A stretch of 64,000 nucleotides of DNA from CALFXN01 sp964451935 (GTDB lineage Bacteria > Synergistota > Synergistia > Synergistales > Aminobacteriaceae): the NCBI GenBank assembly GCA_964451935.1, contig CAYVKE010000006.1:1-64000 (forward strand). Direction: 5' to 3'. The notes beneath the pieces are model-generated. The model did no database searches. It was not told the origin of the DNA and worked only from the letters and a program-made list of their open reading frames with translations. Shown here in pieces: positions 52,244 through 64,000 of this stretch. The first letter of the stretch is position 1, and every line of letters starts with the position of its first letter. Position numbers and translations under genes: made by a program.

Positions 52244-52272
52244 TTGCCAAACCGGGTTCCCCTTGCTACAAT
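52244..52272 (+). promoter_or_regulatory. Promoter of tRNA-Leu
   Basis: TTGCCA (52244-52249), a 17-base spacer and TACAAT (52267-52272), ending 17 bases before the tRNA. Confidence 0.8.
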
Positions 52273-52289
52273 TACCTCCGTTCAAAGAT

Positions 52290-52376
52290 GCCGGGATGGC
52301 GGAACTGGTAGACGCGCTAGATTCAGGTTCTAGTGGGCTAACGCTTGTCGGGGTTCGAGTCCCCGTCCCGGCACCA
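52290..52376 (+). tRNA. tRNA-Leu (anticodon CAG)
   Basis: The acceptor GCCGGGA pairs with TCCCGGC. The anticodon stem CTAGA/TCTAG holds loop TTCAGGT (anticodon CAG, codon CTG). A long variable arm (TGGGCTAACGCTTGTC) is typical of class II tRNA. The T arm is GGGGTTCGAGTCCCC and CCA is encoded. It has 87 bases. Confidence 0.95.
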
Positions 52377-52389
52377 TAAAAATGTGGAT

Positions 52390-52426
52390 AAAGGTCATGG
52401 TGTGTCATTGACACGCTATGACCTTT
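52390..52426 (+). terminator. Long hairpin after tRNA-Leu, overlapping the rpoB promoter
   Basis: AAAGGTCAT (52390-52398) pairs with ATGACCTTT (52418-52426), and the stem continues inward (GGTGTGTC with GACACGCT, two G-U pairs) to a 3-base loop, about 17 bp in total. It may terminate the tRNA-Leu transcript, although only three T residues lie at the base. It contains the -35 box of the rpoBC promoter. Confidence 0.65.
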
Positions 52427-52436
52427 GTGCTATTTT
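52408..52436 (+). promoter_or_regulatory. Promoter of rpoBC
   Basis: TTGACA (52408-52413), a 17-base spacer and TATTTT (52431-52436), 55 bases ahead of the rpoB ATG. The -35 lies at the tip and right arm of the hairpin at 52390-52426. Confidence 0.75.
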
Positions 52437-52490
52437 CATAGCTTGTCAGTGTCACATCCCCTCAAAAGAGATAGGGAGGTCGTTGGTCCC

Positions 52491-56089
<3,599 letters not shown>

Positions 56090-56090
<1 letters not shown>

Positions 56091-59000
56091 TGTCCAAACG
56101 CGAAATCATAGGTGTCCGGATCAAACTGGCGAGTCCGGAGCGTATTCGTGAGCTGTCGAGCGGAGAGGTCAAGAAGCCCGAGACGATCAATTACCGGACG
56201 TTGCGTCCGGAAAAGGACGGATTGTTCTGCGAGCGTATCTTTGGCCCCACGAAAAGCTACGAATGCGCATGCGGCAAATACAAGCGAAGCGGGCCCAAGT
56301 TTCGGGGCATTGTCTGCGATCGTTGCGGCGTCGAAGTGACGGACAACCGGGTCCGCAGGGAACGGATGGGGCATATCGAACTTGCCGCTCCGGTCGTCCA
56401 TATATGGTATCTGCGCGGAATCCCGAGCCGTCTCAGCCTGCTTCTGGGCTCCAGCACGAAGGACCTCGAGAAGGTCGTGTACTTTGCGCCGACGCGGCGT
56501 CTTGAAGAGGCGTACAAGATCGTTTCCGACGGTCGCAGGACCGACCTTGCCCGAAAGGGAGACGTCATTTCCGAGAAGGAAGTCAAAGTTCACGTTCATT
56601 ACGACCCCACGAAGTTCAAGGCGGAAAAAGCCTACAAGGTCGTCTCCGTCAACGATATCCCCGTGCGTGAGGGGGATGTCGTCACTGCGCAGCAGCTTGC
56701 GCGTTACAAGACGGAATACGGGGATGATCTCTTCAAGGCGGAACCCGCGTTTGAACTTCAGTCAGTTTCGGAAACGCTCCACTACAAGGTCGGGGATATT
56801 GTCTCCCAGTCCGAATATCAGCGTCTTATCGCGCTCGAACTCGGCATAGATGCGAACCGGCGCCGTCAGGGGAATCAGGAGGAGTTCATCATCACCGCCG
56901 CCGCCCGGCTGCCGTTCGCCAAGAACGACGTCCTTTCCGAAACGGAATTGCAGTCGTTCAGCCAGAAGTATCCCGCGCGCTTTTCGGTGCAGCAGGAGAA
57001 GATCACCGTCGAAGATCCGTGCTACATCGTCATCGAGCAGGGCGTGTCCCCCTTCGCCGTCGCGGACATCATCCTCGAACGCGAATATCGTCTCTGTTCC
57101 CTCTACGACAAGAAGTTCGAAGCGGGGATCGGCGCCGAAGGCGTAAAGACGCTCCTTGAGAGGATCGATCTTGAGCTTCTTGCCGCATCTCTGAGGGAAG
57201 AGATTTCCGAGAGTACGGGGCAGAAGAAGCGGAAGCTCATCAAACGCCTGCAGGTGGCTGAGGATTTCCGGAAAAGCGATTGCCGTGCGACCTCGATGAT
57301 TCTCGAAGTGCTTCCCGTTATTCCGCCCGATCTGCGCCCGATGGTTCAGCTTGACGGCGGTCGGTTCGCCACCTCGGATCTGAACGACCTGTACCGCAGA
57401 GTCATCAACCGGAACAACCGGCTTCGCAAACTTCAGGAACTGCATGCGCCGGAAATTATCGTTCGCAACGAGAAGCGGATGCTCCAGGAGGCCGTCGATG
57501 CGTTGATCGATAACGGCCGTATGGGGAAGGCCGTACTCGGGGCCGGAAACCGCCCCTTGAAGAGCCTCACGGATCTTCTCCGCGGAAAAAAGGGGCGCTT
57601 CCGGCAGAATCTGCTCGGAAAGCGCGTGGATTACTCCGGCCGGTCGGTCATCGTCATCGGGCCGCAGCTCAAGCTCTACCAGTGCGGATTGCCGAAACAG
57701 ATGGCGCTTGAACTCTTCAAGCCCTTCGTGATCCGGCAGCTTGTCGAACAGGGGCTTGCGCCGAACGTGAAAAGCGCCAAGCGTCTGATCGAACGCGGGC
57801 GGGACGAGATCTGGGGGATTCTGGAAGAGATCATCAGGGACCACCCGGTCATGCTGAACCGTGCGCCGACATTGCACCGGCTCGGGATTCAGGCTTTCGA
57901 GCCCGTCCTCATGGAAGGGAAAGCGATACGCCTGCACCCGATGGTCTGTACGGCGTTCAATGCGGATTTCGATGGAGACCAGATGGCGGTTCACGTTCCG
58001 CTCTCCATCGAAGCGCAGTCGGAGGCGCGTCTGCTCATGCTTTCGGCGAGCAACCTCATGTCGCCGGCGAGCGGGAAACCGATCGTCATTCCGACGCAGG
58101 ACATCGTGCTCGGAATATTCTACCTGACCGACCTCCGTCCCGGGAAAAATGGCGAGGGAATGCACTTCACGGATATCGAGGACGTCCTTATCGCCCTCGA
58201 CCACGGAGCGATTCATGTCAATTCGAAGATCTTTCTCCGCGAGAATCCGGAATGGAATGCGGCCGGAGTCCGGCAGGGGTGGATGGAAACCAGTCCCGGG
58301 CGCGTCCTGTTCAACAGCGTGCTGCCGGAAAAGCTGCGTTTCATCAACAGACAGCTCGGCAAGAAAGACATTGGGAAGCTTCTTGACGACGCCTACGATG
58401 TTGTCGACAGGGTCGCCATCGTCAGAACGCTGGACGCGGTGAAGACGCTCGGATATCACTGGGCGACGCGGAGCGGCATCAGCTTCGGCGTGGATTCCAT
58501 TATCATTCCCGTCCAGAAGAAGATTGTTACGGAGAAGTCGTTGGAGCAGGACGAGGAACTTAAATCGGAATACAACATGGGAATCCTGACCTCGGACGAG
58601 TATCTTTTCCAGAAGGAAACGCTCTGGTCCGAGGCTTCACGGGCGATAGCGGACGAAATTCTCGAGAATATGGAGCCGGATAATCCGATTCGCATGATGG
58701 TGGATTCCGGCGCGCGCGGCAGCAAAAGCCAGATGGGCCAGATGGCCGGTATTCGCGGATTGATGTCCGATCCGTCGGGACGCATCATTGACTATCCGAT
58801 AACGGCCAACTTCCGCGAGGGTTTGAACATGCTCGAGTACTTCCTGTCCACGCACGGCGCAAGAAAGGGTCTTGCCGACACGGCGCTCAGAACCGCGAAA
58901 TCGGGATACCTCACGCGAAGACTTGTTGACGTCGCACAGGACATTATCGTCACCGACCGGGATTGCGGAACGGATAAAGGTGTTCGCATCAGACCGCTCC

Positions 59001-61063
59001 TCCAGGACGGGAAGGTCATGATATCGCTGTCCGAACGCATCGTCGGCCGCAACGCTCTCGCCGACATTGCGCATCCCGAAACGGGAGAACTCCTCGTCTG
59101 CAAGGGCGAAAATATCACGCCGACGATCGCCGAGGCTATCGAAGCCGCCGGCATCGATACCGTGTGGGTCCGCAGCCCGCTGACCTGCACGCTCAAGAAT
59201 GGCGTGTGTCAGAAGTGCTACGGCATGGATCTCTCGGCCAGAAGGGAAGTTCCCATCGGCGAAGCCGTCGGCGTCGTTGCGGCCCAGTCAATAGGCGAGC
59301 CGGGGACGCAGCTCACGATGCGCACCTTCCATACTGGCGGCGTTCGTTTGACGGGAGAAGACATCACGCAGGGCCTTCCGCGAATAGAACAGCTCTTTGA
59401 AGTCCGCAAACCGAAGAAGATCGCCTATCTCGCCGAAGTTGACGGCCGCGTGATCGAAATCCGCGATATGGAAGGCAAAAGAAAGGTCATTATCGCGCCG
59501 GAAAATTCAGAAGAGGAAAAAGCGACGTTCAATATCCCGACGTCGCAGAGGCTTCTTGTCGAAGAGGGACAGGAAGTGAAAAAGTCGCAGCGGATCACCG
59601 AGGGCAATATCGATCCGCAGCAACTTCTTGAGGTTGAAGGAATCGAAGCCGTCCAGACTGCTCTCGTGGACGAAATTCAGGAGGTCTACCGCTCTCAGGG
59701 AGTATCGATCAACAACAAGCATATTGAGGTCATTCTCCGGAAGGTGGCGCCGGTCAACAGGATGCGCATCGTCGAAGAAGGAGACACGGGCTTCGTCGCA
59801 GGAGATCTCGTCTGGACGGATGAGATAGAAACGGAAAATGAAGTGATCGCCGAAGAAAACGAGCGTCATATCGAAGAAGCCAATCTGGTTCTGTCCGGAA
59901 AAACGCTTCGAAGCGCGGAAAAGACGAATGAGGTGATAAGCCAGCTTTGCGGGCGTCAGCTCGACGAATCGGCGCTGCGGACTATCCTGAAGCCGGGAAA
60001 TATGATTTCGGAAATGACCGTGGATACGGGCGACGGCAGGGACTGTTTGTTCATAGTCGGAGAGGCCGCCTTCAGAAAACGTCTTGAAGGAATGGAACTC
60101 ATCGAACCCTTTATTTCGCCGGATGGGAAAGAGATGCCGGCGGGGTCGGAGCTGACTCCCGGCCGACTCGGCATCATCACGGCGAATCTCCCGTCCCCGA
60201 TAGTCGTTCGCGAAACCGGAACGCTTGAGAAGCTCGTCGATGCGGCGTATCTCGCCGAAAAGGTCCTCATAGGCGACGTCGTCGTTGCGGAAGCGGATCG
60301 ACTGATCTCCGCCGAAGCGATTCAAAGATTGAAAGAAGCGAACGTCCGTTCCGTGAAGGTGTGGCACTCCGTCGAACTTGTGCATCTGCCGGACGTAGTG
60401 CGCGAGAAGATCAAGACGGATCTGTGGGGGAAAACAGTATTGCGCGCGGTCGATCTTCAGGGAAACACCATTGACGACGTTCCGCCGATTGTTGATGAAC
60501 GCGTCCTGAAGGGATTGCTTGAAGCGGAGTTCGCCGCCGTCGAAATTGCTGACGGCGAGCTGATCACATACGAGAGACTCGTGAGGAAATATCTTTCCGA
60601 GAGAGTATACGGGAAGGTGCTTCTGGAGCCGGTCCGTGACCTGATGGGCGCAGTGCTGCTCGAACCCGGGCAGGTCGTGGATCACGAGAAGATCGACGCC
60701 ATTGTTCGTTCCGGGGCGCAGGACCTCTCGCTTCGGCCCATGTCGGGACGTTCCGAAGATAGACGTCTGATCCGCCGGGTGTCTTTTGTGCGAAAACTGC
60801 GCGAAGGCCCGAAATGTAAGCCTTTCGTTCACGGAATCACCAAGGCGGCCCTCGCGACGGACAGCTTCCTGAGCGCCGCGTCGTTTCAGCAAACCGCGCA
60901 GGTCCTGGCCGGGGCGGCGGTCAAAGGAGATCTTGATCCTCTCAAGGGACTCAAGGAAAACGTCATCATCGGACACCTTATTCCTGCGGGAACGGGTGAT
61001 GAACGTTTCAGAGAAATGACGACGGTCGCGAAAGCAGGAACGGTACCCGCATCGAACGGCTGA
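56090..61063 (+). CDS. rpoC: DNA-directed RNA polymerase subunit beta' with two repeat-bearing insertions
   Basis: RpoC carries the catalytic Mg2+ triad NADFDGDQM (about 624-632), the N-terminal zinc ribbon CACGK...CDRCG, the C-terminal zinc site (DCGTDK, then LTCTLKNGVCQKC) and the trigger-loop region QSIGEPGTQLTMRTFHTGG. At 1657 residues it is well above the common 1200-1400. Two insertions explain this. Residues about 140-345 in the clamp contain five repeats of about 40 residues with a recurring GDVhSExE core. Residues about 1225-1575, before the conserved GITKAALATDSFLSAASFQ, contain three degenerate copies of a GKVL-D-G module. Thermus and Thermotoga also carry clamp insertions, so an insertion at this site is not unique. 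It shares one base with the rpoB stop and ends before the hairpin at 61106. Confidence 0.97.
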
Positions 61064-61105
61064 TACGTTTTCGTGGTATTTCGGTCTCTTTTACGGGAGA
61101 ATCGA

Positions 61106-61147
61106 CAAAAGGCGCAAACAGTCCTTGACACTGCTTTGCGCCTTTTG
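61106..61147 (+). terminator. Hairpin after rpoC, overlapping the str operon promoter
   Basis: CAAAAGGCGCAAA (61106-61118) is perfectly complementary to TTTGCGCCTTTTG (61135-61147), with an inner CAGT/ACTG stem and one bulged C. The T tract of a terminator is inside the right arm. It should end rpoBC transcription, and its loop holds the -35 box of the next promoter. Confidence 0.8.
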
Positions 61148-61154
61148 ATATCAT
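61125..61154 (+). promoter_or_regulatory. Promoter of the L7Ae-like/rpsL/rpsG/fusA operon
   Basis: TTGACA (61125-61130), an 18-base spacer and TATCAT (61149-61154), 31 bases before the GTG start at 61186. The -35 is in the loop of the hairpin at 61106-61147. Confidence 0.75.
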
Positions 61155-61185
61155 TCCATGGTGCTTTCGCACTGGAGGTGTTATT

Positions 61186-61461
61186 GTGCCTTTATGTGAG
61201 CTTGCATCGCCTCTGCGGGTTGTTGGGGAGAGGCAGGTTCGCCGGGCGATCGAAAGCGGCGTTCTTGATAAACTCTTTGTAGCGCGTGATGCGGATGCTG
61301 CGTTTGTGAACAGTGTGGTTCAGGAAGCGGATCGCAGAAAAGTTCCGATGGAGTTCGTCGACACGATGTTGCTTCTCGGGAGAGCGTGCGCCATAAGCAG
61401 GGGAGCTTCGGTGGCCGGAATTCGGGCGGACAGACCGGCCGCTCGTGAAACAAAAGACTGA
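61186..61461 (+). CDS. L7Ae/L30e-family ribosome-associated protein (YbxF/RplGB-like)
   Basis: Members bind kink-turn RNA. The 91-residue protein has VVGERQVRRAIESGVLDKLFVARDAD, then DRRKVPMEFVDTMLLLGRACAISRGASVAGI, the conserved core of the family. The position directly ahead of rpsL is the usual one for YbxF in Firmicutes and related phyla. The GTG start follows GGAGGTG by five bases. It is first in the str operon. Confidence 0.9.
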   Translation: MPLCELASPLRVVGERQVRRAIESGVLDKLFVARDADAAFVNSVVQEADRRKVPMEFVDTMLLLGRACAISRGASVAGIRADRPAARETKD

Positions 61462-61477
61462 GGAAGGAGGGAGTTAT

Positions 61478-61855
61478 GTGCCGACAATCAATCAGCTTGT
61501 GAGAAAAGGACGTACCTCCAAAAGAGAGAAATCAAACGCGCCGGCGCTTCAGGGAAATCCTACCCGACGCGGCGTTTGCACGAGGGTGTACACCGTTACG
61601 CCGAAAAAGCCGAACTCGGCTTTGCGTAAGGTTGCGCGCGTTCGTCTGACGAACGGTATCGAAGTCACGTCGTACATCCCGGGTATTGGTCATAACCTGC
61701 AGGAACACTCCGTTGTTCTTGTCCGTGGAGGAAGAGTCAAGGACCTTCCGGGTGTCCGGTATCATATCGTCCGCGGAACGCTCGACTGTGGCGGCGTCGA
61801 GAATCGCAAAAAGGCGCGGTCGAAGTATGGCGCTCGTCGCCCCAAGGCGTCTTAA
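61478..61855 (+). CDS. rpsL: 30S ribosomal protein S12
   Basis: S12 lies at the decoding centre. The 125-residue protein starts PTINQLVRKGRTSKREKS and has VTPKKPNSALRKVARVRLTNG and VRGGRVKDLPGVRYH. The two Lys positions linked to streptomycin resistance are unchanged. GTG at 61478 follows AAGGAGGGAG. Confidence 0.98.
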   Translation: MPTINQLVRKGRTSKREKSNAPALQGNPTRRGVCTRVYTVTPKKPNSALRKVARVRLTNGIEVTSYIPGIGHNLQEHSVVLVRGGRVKDLPGVRYHIVRGTLDCGGVENRKKARSKYGARRPKAS

Positions 61856-61892
61856 GGGCGTCATTTTCGGGAGTTGAGGAGGGAGTCTTACC

Positions 61893-62363
61893 GTGCCGCG
61901 AAAAGGGCATATTTCGAAACGTCCGGCAATGCCGGATATGCGGTTTGGCGATATCGCCGCATCCAAGTTCATCAGCGGTCTGATGCACGAAGGCAAGAAA
62001 AGCACTGCCGAGTGCGTGTTTTACAAGGCTCTGGAGATAGCGGGCGAAAGAGTTGGGGCGGAACCGTTCGCGGTCTTCCAGAAGGCCATGGATAATGTGA
62101 AGCCGCTCGTCGAGGTTCGTCCGCGCCGGGTCGGCGGCGCGACCTATCAGGTTCCGGTTGAAGTTCTGCCGGAGCGCGCGCAGGTTCTTGCAATCCGCTG
62201 GATTCTGTCGTATTCCCGTTCGAAAAAGGGGATACCGATGTCAGAAAGACTTGCACGCGAGCTTGTCGATGCGTACAAGGGAGAAGGCGCTTCCATGAAG
62301 AAGCGCGAAGATACCCATAAAATGGCTGAGGCGAATCGCGCGTTCGCTCACTACCGCTGGTAG
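61893..62363 (+). CDS. rpsG: 30S ribosomal protein S7
   Basis: S7 organises the 3' domain of 16S rRNA. The 156-residue protein starts PRKGHISKRPAMPDMRFGDI and has VRPRRVGGATYQVPVEVLPERAQVLAIRW and SMKKREDTHKMAEANRAFAHYRW. The start is GTG at 61893, after GAGGAGGGAG. It sits between rpsL and fusA as in the classic str operon. Confidence 0.98.
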   Translation: MPRKGHISKRPAMPDMRFGDIAASKFISGLMHEGKKSTAECVFYKALEIAGERVGAEPFAVFQKAMDNVKPLVEVRPRRVGGATYQVPVEVLPERAQVLAIRWILSYSRSKKGIPMSERLARELVDAYKGEGASMKKREDTHKMAEANRAFAHYRW

Positions 62364-62400
62364 TGGAGACGCGCAGCGCTCGGTGAGATGGTGAGGACGG

Positions 62401-64000
62401 ATGGAACGTATTGAAATAGGAAAAATTCGCAATATAGGCATCGCGGCGCATATTGACGCCGGAAAGACGACAACCACCGAGCGAATTCTGTTCTATACCG
62501 GACGGAACTACAAGATGGGTGAAGTCCATGAAGGCGCTGCCACGATGGACTTCATGGAGCAGGAACGGGAACGTGGAATCACGATTTCGTCCGCAGCTAC
62601 GACGTGTCTGTGGAAGGATTGTTCTATCAACATTATTGATACGCCCGGACACGTGGACTTCACGGTTGAGGTGGAGCGATCCATGCGGGTTCTGGACGGC
62701 GCTGTTGCGGTGTTTTGCGCGGTAGGCGGCGTTGAGCCCCAGTCAGAGACAGTCTGGCGCCAGGCCGACAAATACGGTGTTCCCCGCGTGGCGTTCGTCA
62801 ACAAGATGGATCGCATCGGGGCGGATTTTCGTTCCGTCGTGCGAGGCATCAAGGAAAAGCTCGGGGCAGTGCCCATTCCCATCCAGATCCCGATCGGCGA
62901 GGAAGAAAGCTTCTCCGGGATGGTCGATCTCGTCGAAATGAAGGCGACCTATTACACTGATGAACTGGGCACGGATCCGCATGTCCGCGAGATTCCCGCT
63001 GATCTCAAAGAAGAAGCGGCCCGGACTCGCGAGGCGCTGATCGAAGCGCTTTCCGATTTTGATGAGAAGATTATGGAGCTTTTCCTTGAGGGCGAGGACA
63101 TCCCCAGGGATCTTCTCAAACGCGCGATTCGGGAAAACACGATTCAACTTCGTGTCGTTCCGGTGCTCTGCGGTTCGGCGTTCAAGAACAAAGGCGTTCA
63201 ACCCCTTCTTGACGCTGTCGTCGATTATCTTCCGAGTCCGCTCGACCTTCCGCCCGTTACGGGAATCAACCCGGATAACGGTGAGGAAGTGTCGCGCAAG
63301 AGCGCTATTGGCGAGCCTTTGACGGCTCTGGCGTTCAAGATTTCGGTCGATCCTTTCGTGGGGCGTCTGGTCTTTACGCGAATATACGCCGGACTCCTGA
63401 CCAAGGGAATGACAGTGTACAATCCGACGACTCGTTCGCGCGAACGAATCGGCAGAATTCTCCGGATGCATGCGAACAAGCGCGAAGAGATTGAAGAGGC
63501 CGAAGCCGGGATGATTATCGCTCTTCCGGGACTGAAGGCGACGCGGACGGGCGATACGCTCTGCACGGAAGACAAGCCGGTTGTCCTGGAAAAGCTGGAA
63601 TTCCCGGATACTGTCATTTCGCTTTCGGTCGAGCCCGCGACGAAGAACGACAAGCTCAAACTGACCAAAGGTCTTGTGTCTCTTGCTGAAGAAGACCCCA
63701 CCTTTAAGGTCCATACGGACGAAGAGACGAGCGAAACGATTATTTCCGGCATGGGAGAATTGCATCTGGAAATCATCGTCGACCGCCTCAAAAGAGAATT
63801 CGGGGTGGATGTCAGGGTAGGCCGCCCGCAGGTTTCGTATCGCGAGGCGATTTTGCATCCGTCGCGCGCCGAGGGAAAACTCGTCAAACAGACCGGCGGA
63901 CGCGGACAATACGGGCACGTCGTGTTTGAAATGGAGCCGCTCGAAGACGGCAAATCATATGAGTTCGAAGATGCCGTCGTCGGCGGAACGGTTCCCAGAG
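62401..64000 (+). CDS. fusA: Elongation factor G (partial, continues past the window)
   Basis: EF-G drives ribosomal translocation. The visible 533 residues have the P-loop AAHIDAGKTTTTERILFYTG, switch region QERERGITISSAATT, DTPGHVDFTVEVERSMRVLDGAV and NKMDRIGADF, then domain II and the start of domains III and IV (SGMGELHLEIIVDRLKREFGV, KQTGGRGQYGHVVFE). The reading frame is open to the last base. It starts 37 bases after rpsG with a weak site (GGTGAGGACGG) before the ATG. Confidence 0.97.
   Translation, partial: MERIEIGKIRNIGIAAHIDAGKTTTTERILFYTGRNYKMGEVHEGAATMDFMEQERERGITISSAATTCLWKDCSINIIDTPGHVDFTVEVERSMRVLDGAVAVFCAVGGVEPQSETVWRQADKYGVPRVAFVNKMDRIGADFRSVVRGIKEKLGAVPIPIQIPIGEEESFSGMVDLVEMKATYYTDELGTDPHVREIPADLKEEAARTREALIEALSDFDEKIMELFLEGEDIPRDLLKRAIRENTIQLRVVPVLCGSAFKNKGVQPLLDAVVDYLPSPLDLPPVTGINPDNGEEVSRKSAIGEPLTALAFKISVDPFVGRLVFTRIYAGLLTKGMTVYNPTTRSRERIGRILRMHANKREEIEEAEAGMIIALPGLKATRTGDTLCTEDKPVVLEKLEFPDTVISLSVEPATKNDKLKLTKGLVSLAEEDPTFKVHTDEETSETIISGMGELHLEIIVDRLKREFGVDVRVGRPQVSYREAILHPSRAEGKLVKQTGGRGQYGHVVFEMEPLEDGKSYEFEDAVVGGTVPR

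Overview
The window is about 64 kb of dense, moderately GC-rich bacterial chromosome carrying almost only housekeeping genes. I see no mobile element, phage, CRISPR array or rRNA. Nearly every protein gene is on the + strand, many overlap by 1-26 bases, and GTG and TTG starts are frequent. LptA and LptB, an MreBCD/RodA/PBP2 rod system, MinCDE, a K+-dependent-type membrane pyrophosphatase, the redox repressor Rex, an L7Ae-type protein ahead of rpsL, and a HycI-type hydrogenase protease together suggest a rod-shaped, diderm, anaerobic fermenter. Synergistota fits best, but this is inferred from gene content and not from a phylogeny.

Layout. 1-1000: tRNA-Gln and tRNA-Glu on +, then speH and tRNA-Ala on -. 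1.1-9.2 kb: a class II aldolase-like enzyme, thrC with a homoserine kinase fused to two ACT domains, lptA-lptB, hycI (minus), murJ and an unknown exported protein. 9.2-14 kb: tsaD, CIRCE-controlled groES-groEL, guaA. 14-24.7 kb: an AI-2E family permease, hppA, dnaG, rqcP-eno-ridA-rex, yajC-secD-secF. 24.9-49.1 kb: a long run of + strand genes with little spacing: lapA, recJ, relA/spoT, dtd, a metallo-hydrolase, radC, mreBCD, mrdA, minCDE, rodA, a radical SAM pair, rng, smc, trmN6, rsmI and metG. 49.2-52.4 kb: tatD, tgt, tsaC, tRNA-Leu. 52.4-64 kb: rpoB-rpoC, then an L7Ae-like gene, rpsL, rpsG and the start of fusA, which runs off the window.

The genes fit together as growth machinery: transcription (rpoBC), translation and tRNA modification (tsaC, tsaD, tgt, trmN6, metG, dtd, rsmI, rpsL, rpsG, fusA), ribosome rescue (rqcP), protein export (yajC-secDF), folding (groESL), envelope growth and division (murJ, lptAB, mre, min, rodA, mrdA), and starvation signalling (relA/spoT).

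Most unusual points: (1) homoserine kinase carries the tandem ACT regulatory region normally found on aspartokinase, implying feedback control at this step; (2) RpoC is 1657 residues, with an N-terminal clamp insertion that I read as five tandem repeats of about 40 residues and a C-terminal insertion with three degenerate repeats; (3) the promoters of rpoBC and of the str operon each have their -35 box inside a long hairpin that looks like the terminator of the preceding transcript; (4) an uncharacterised exported protein is translationally coupled between murJ and tsaD; (5) an uncharacterised radical SAM/DUF2344 pair precedes rng.
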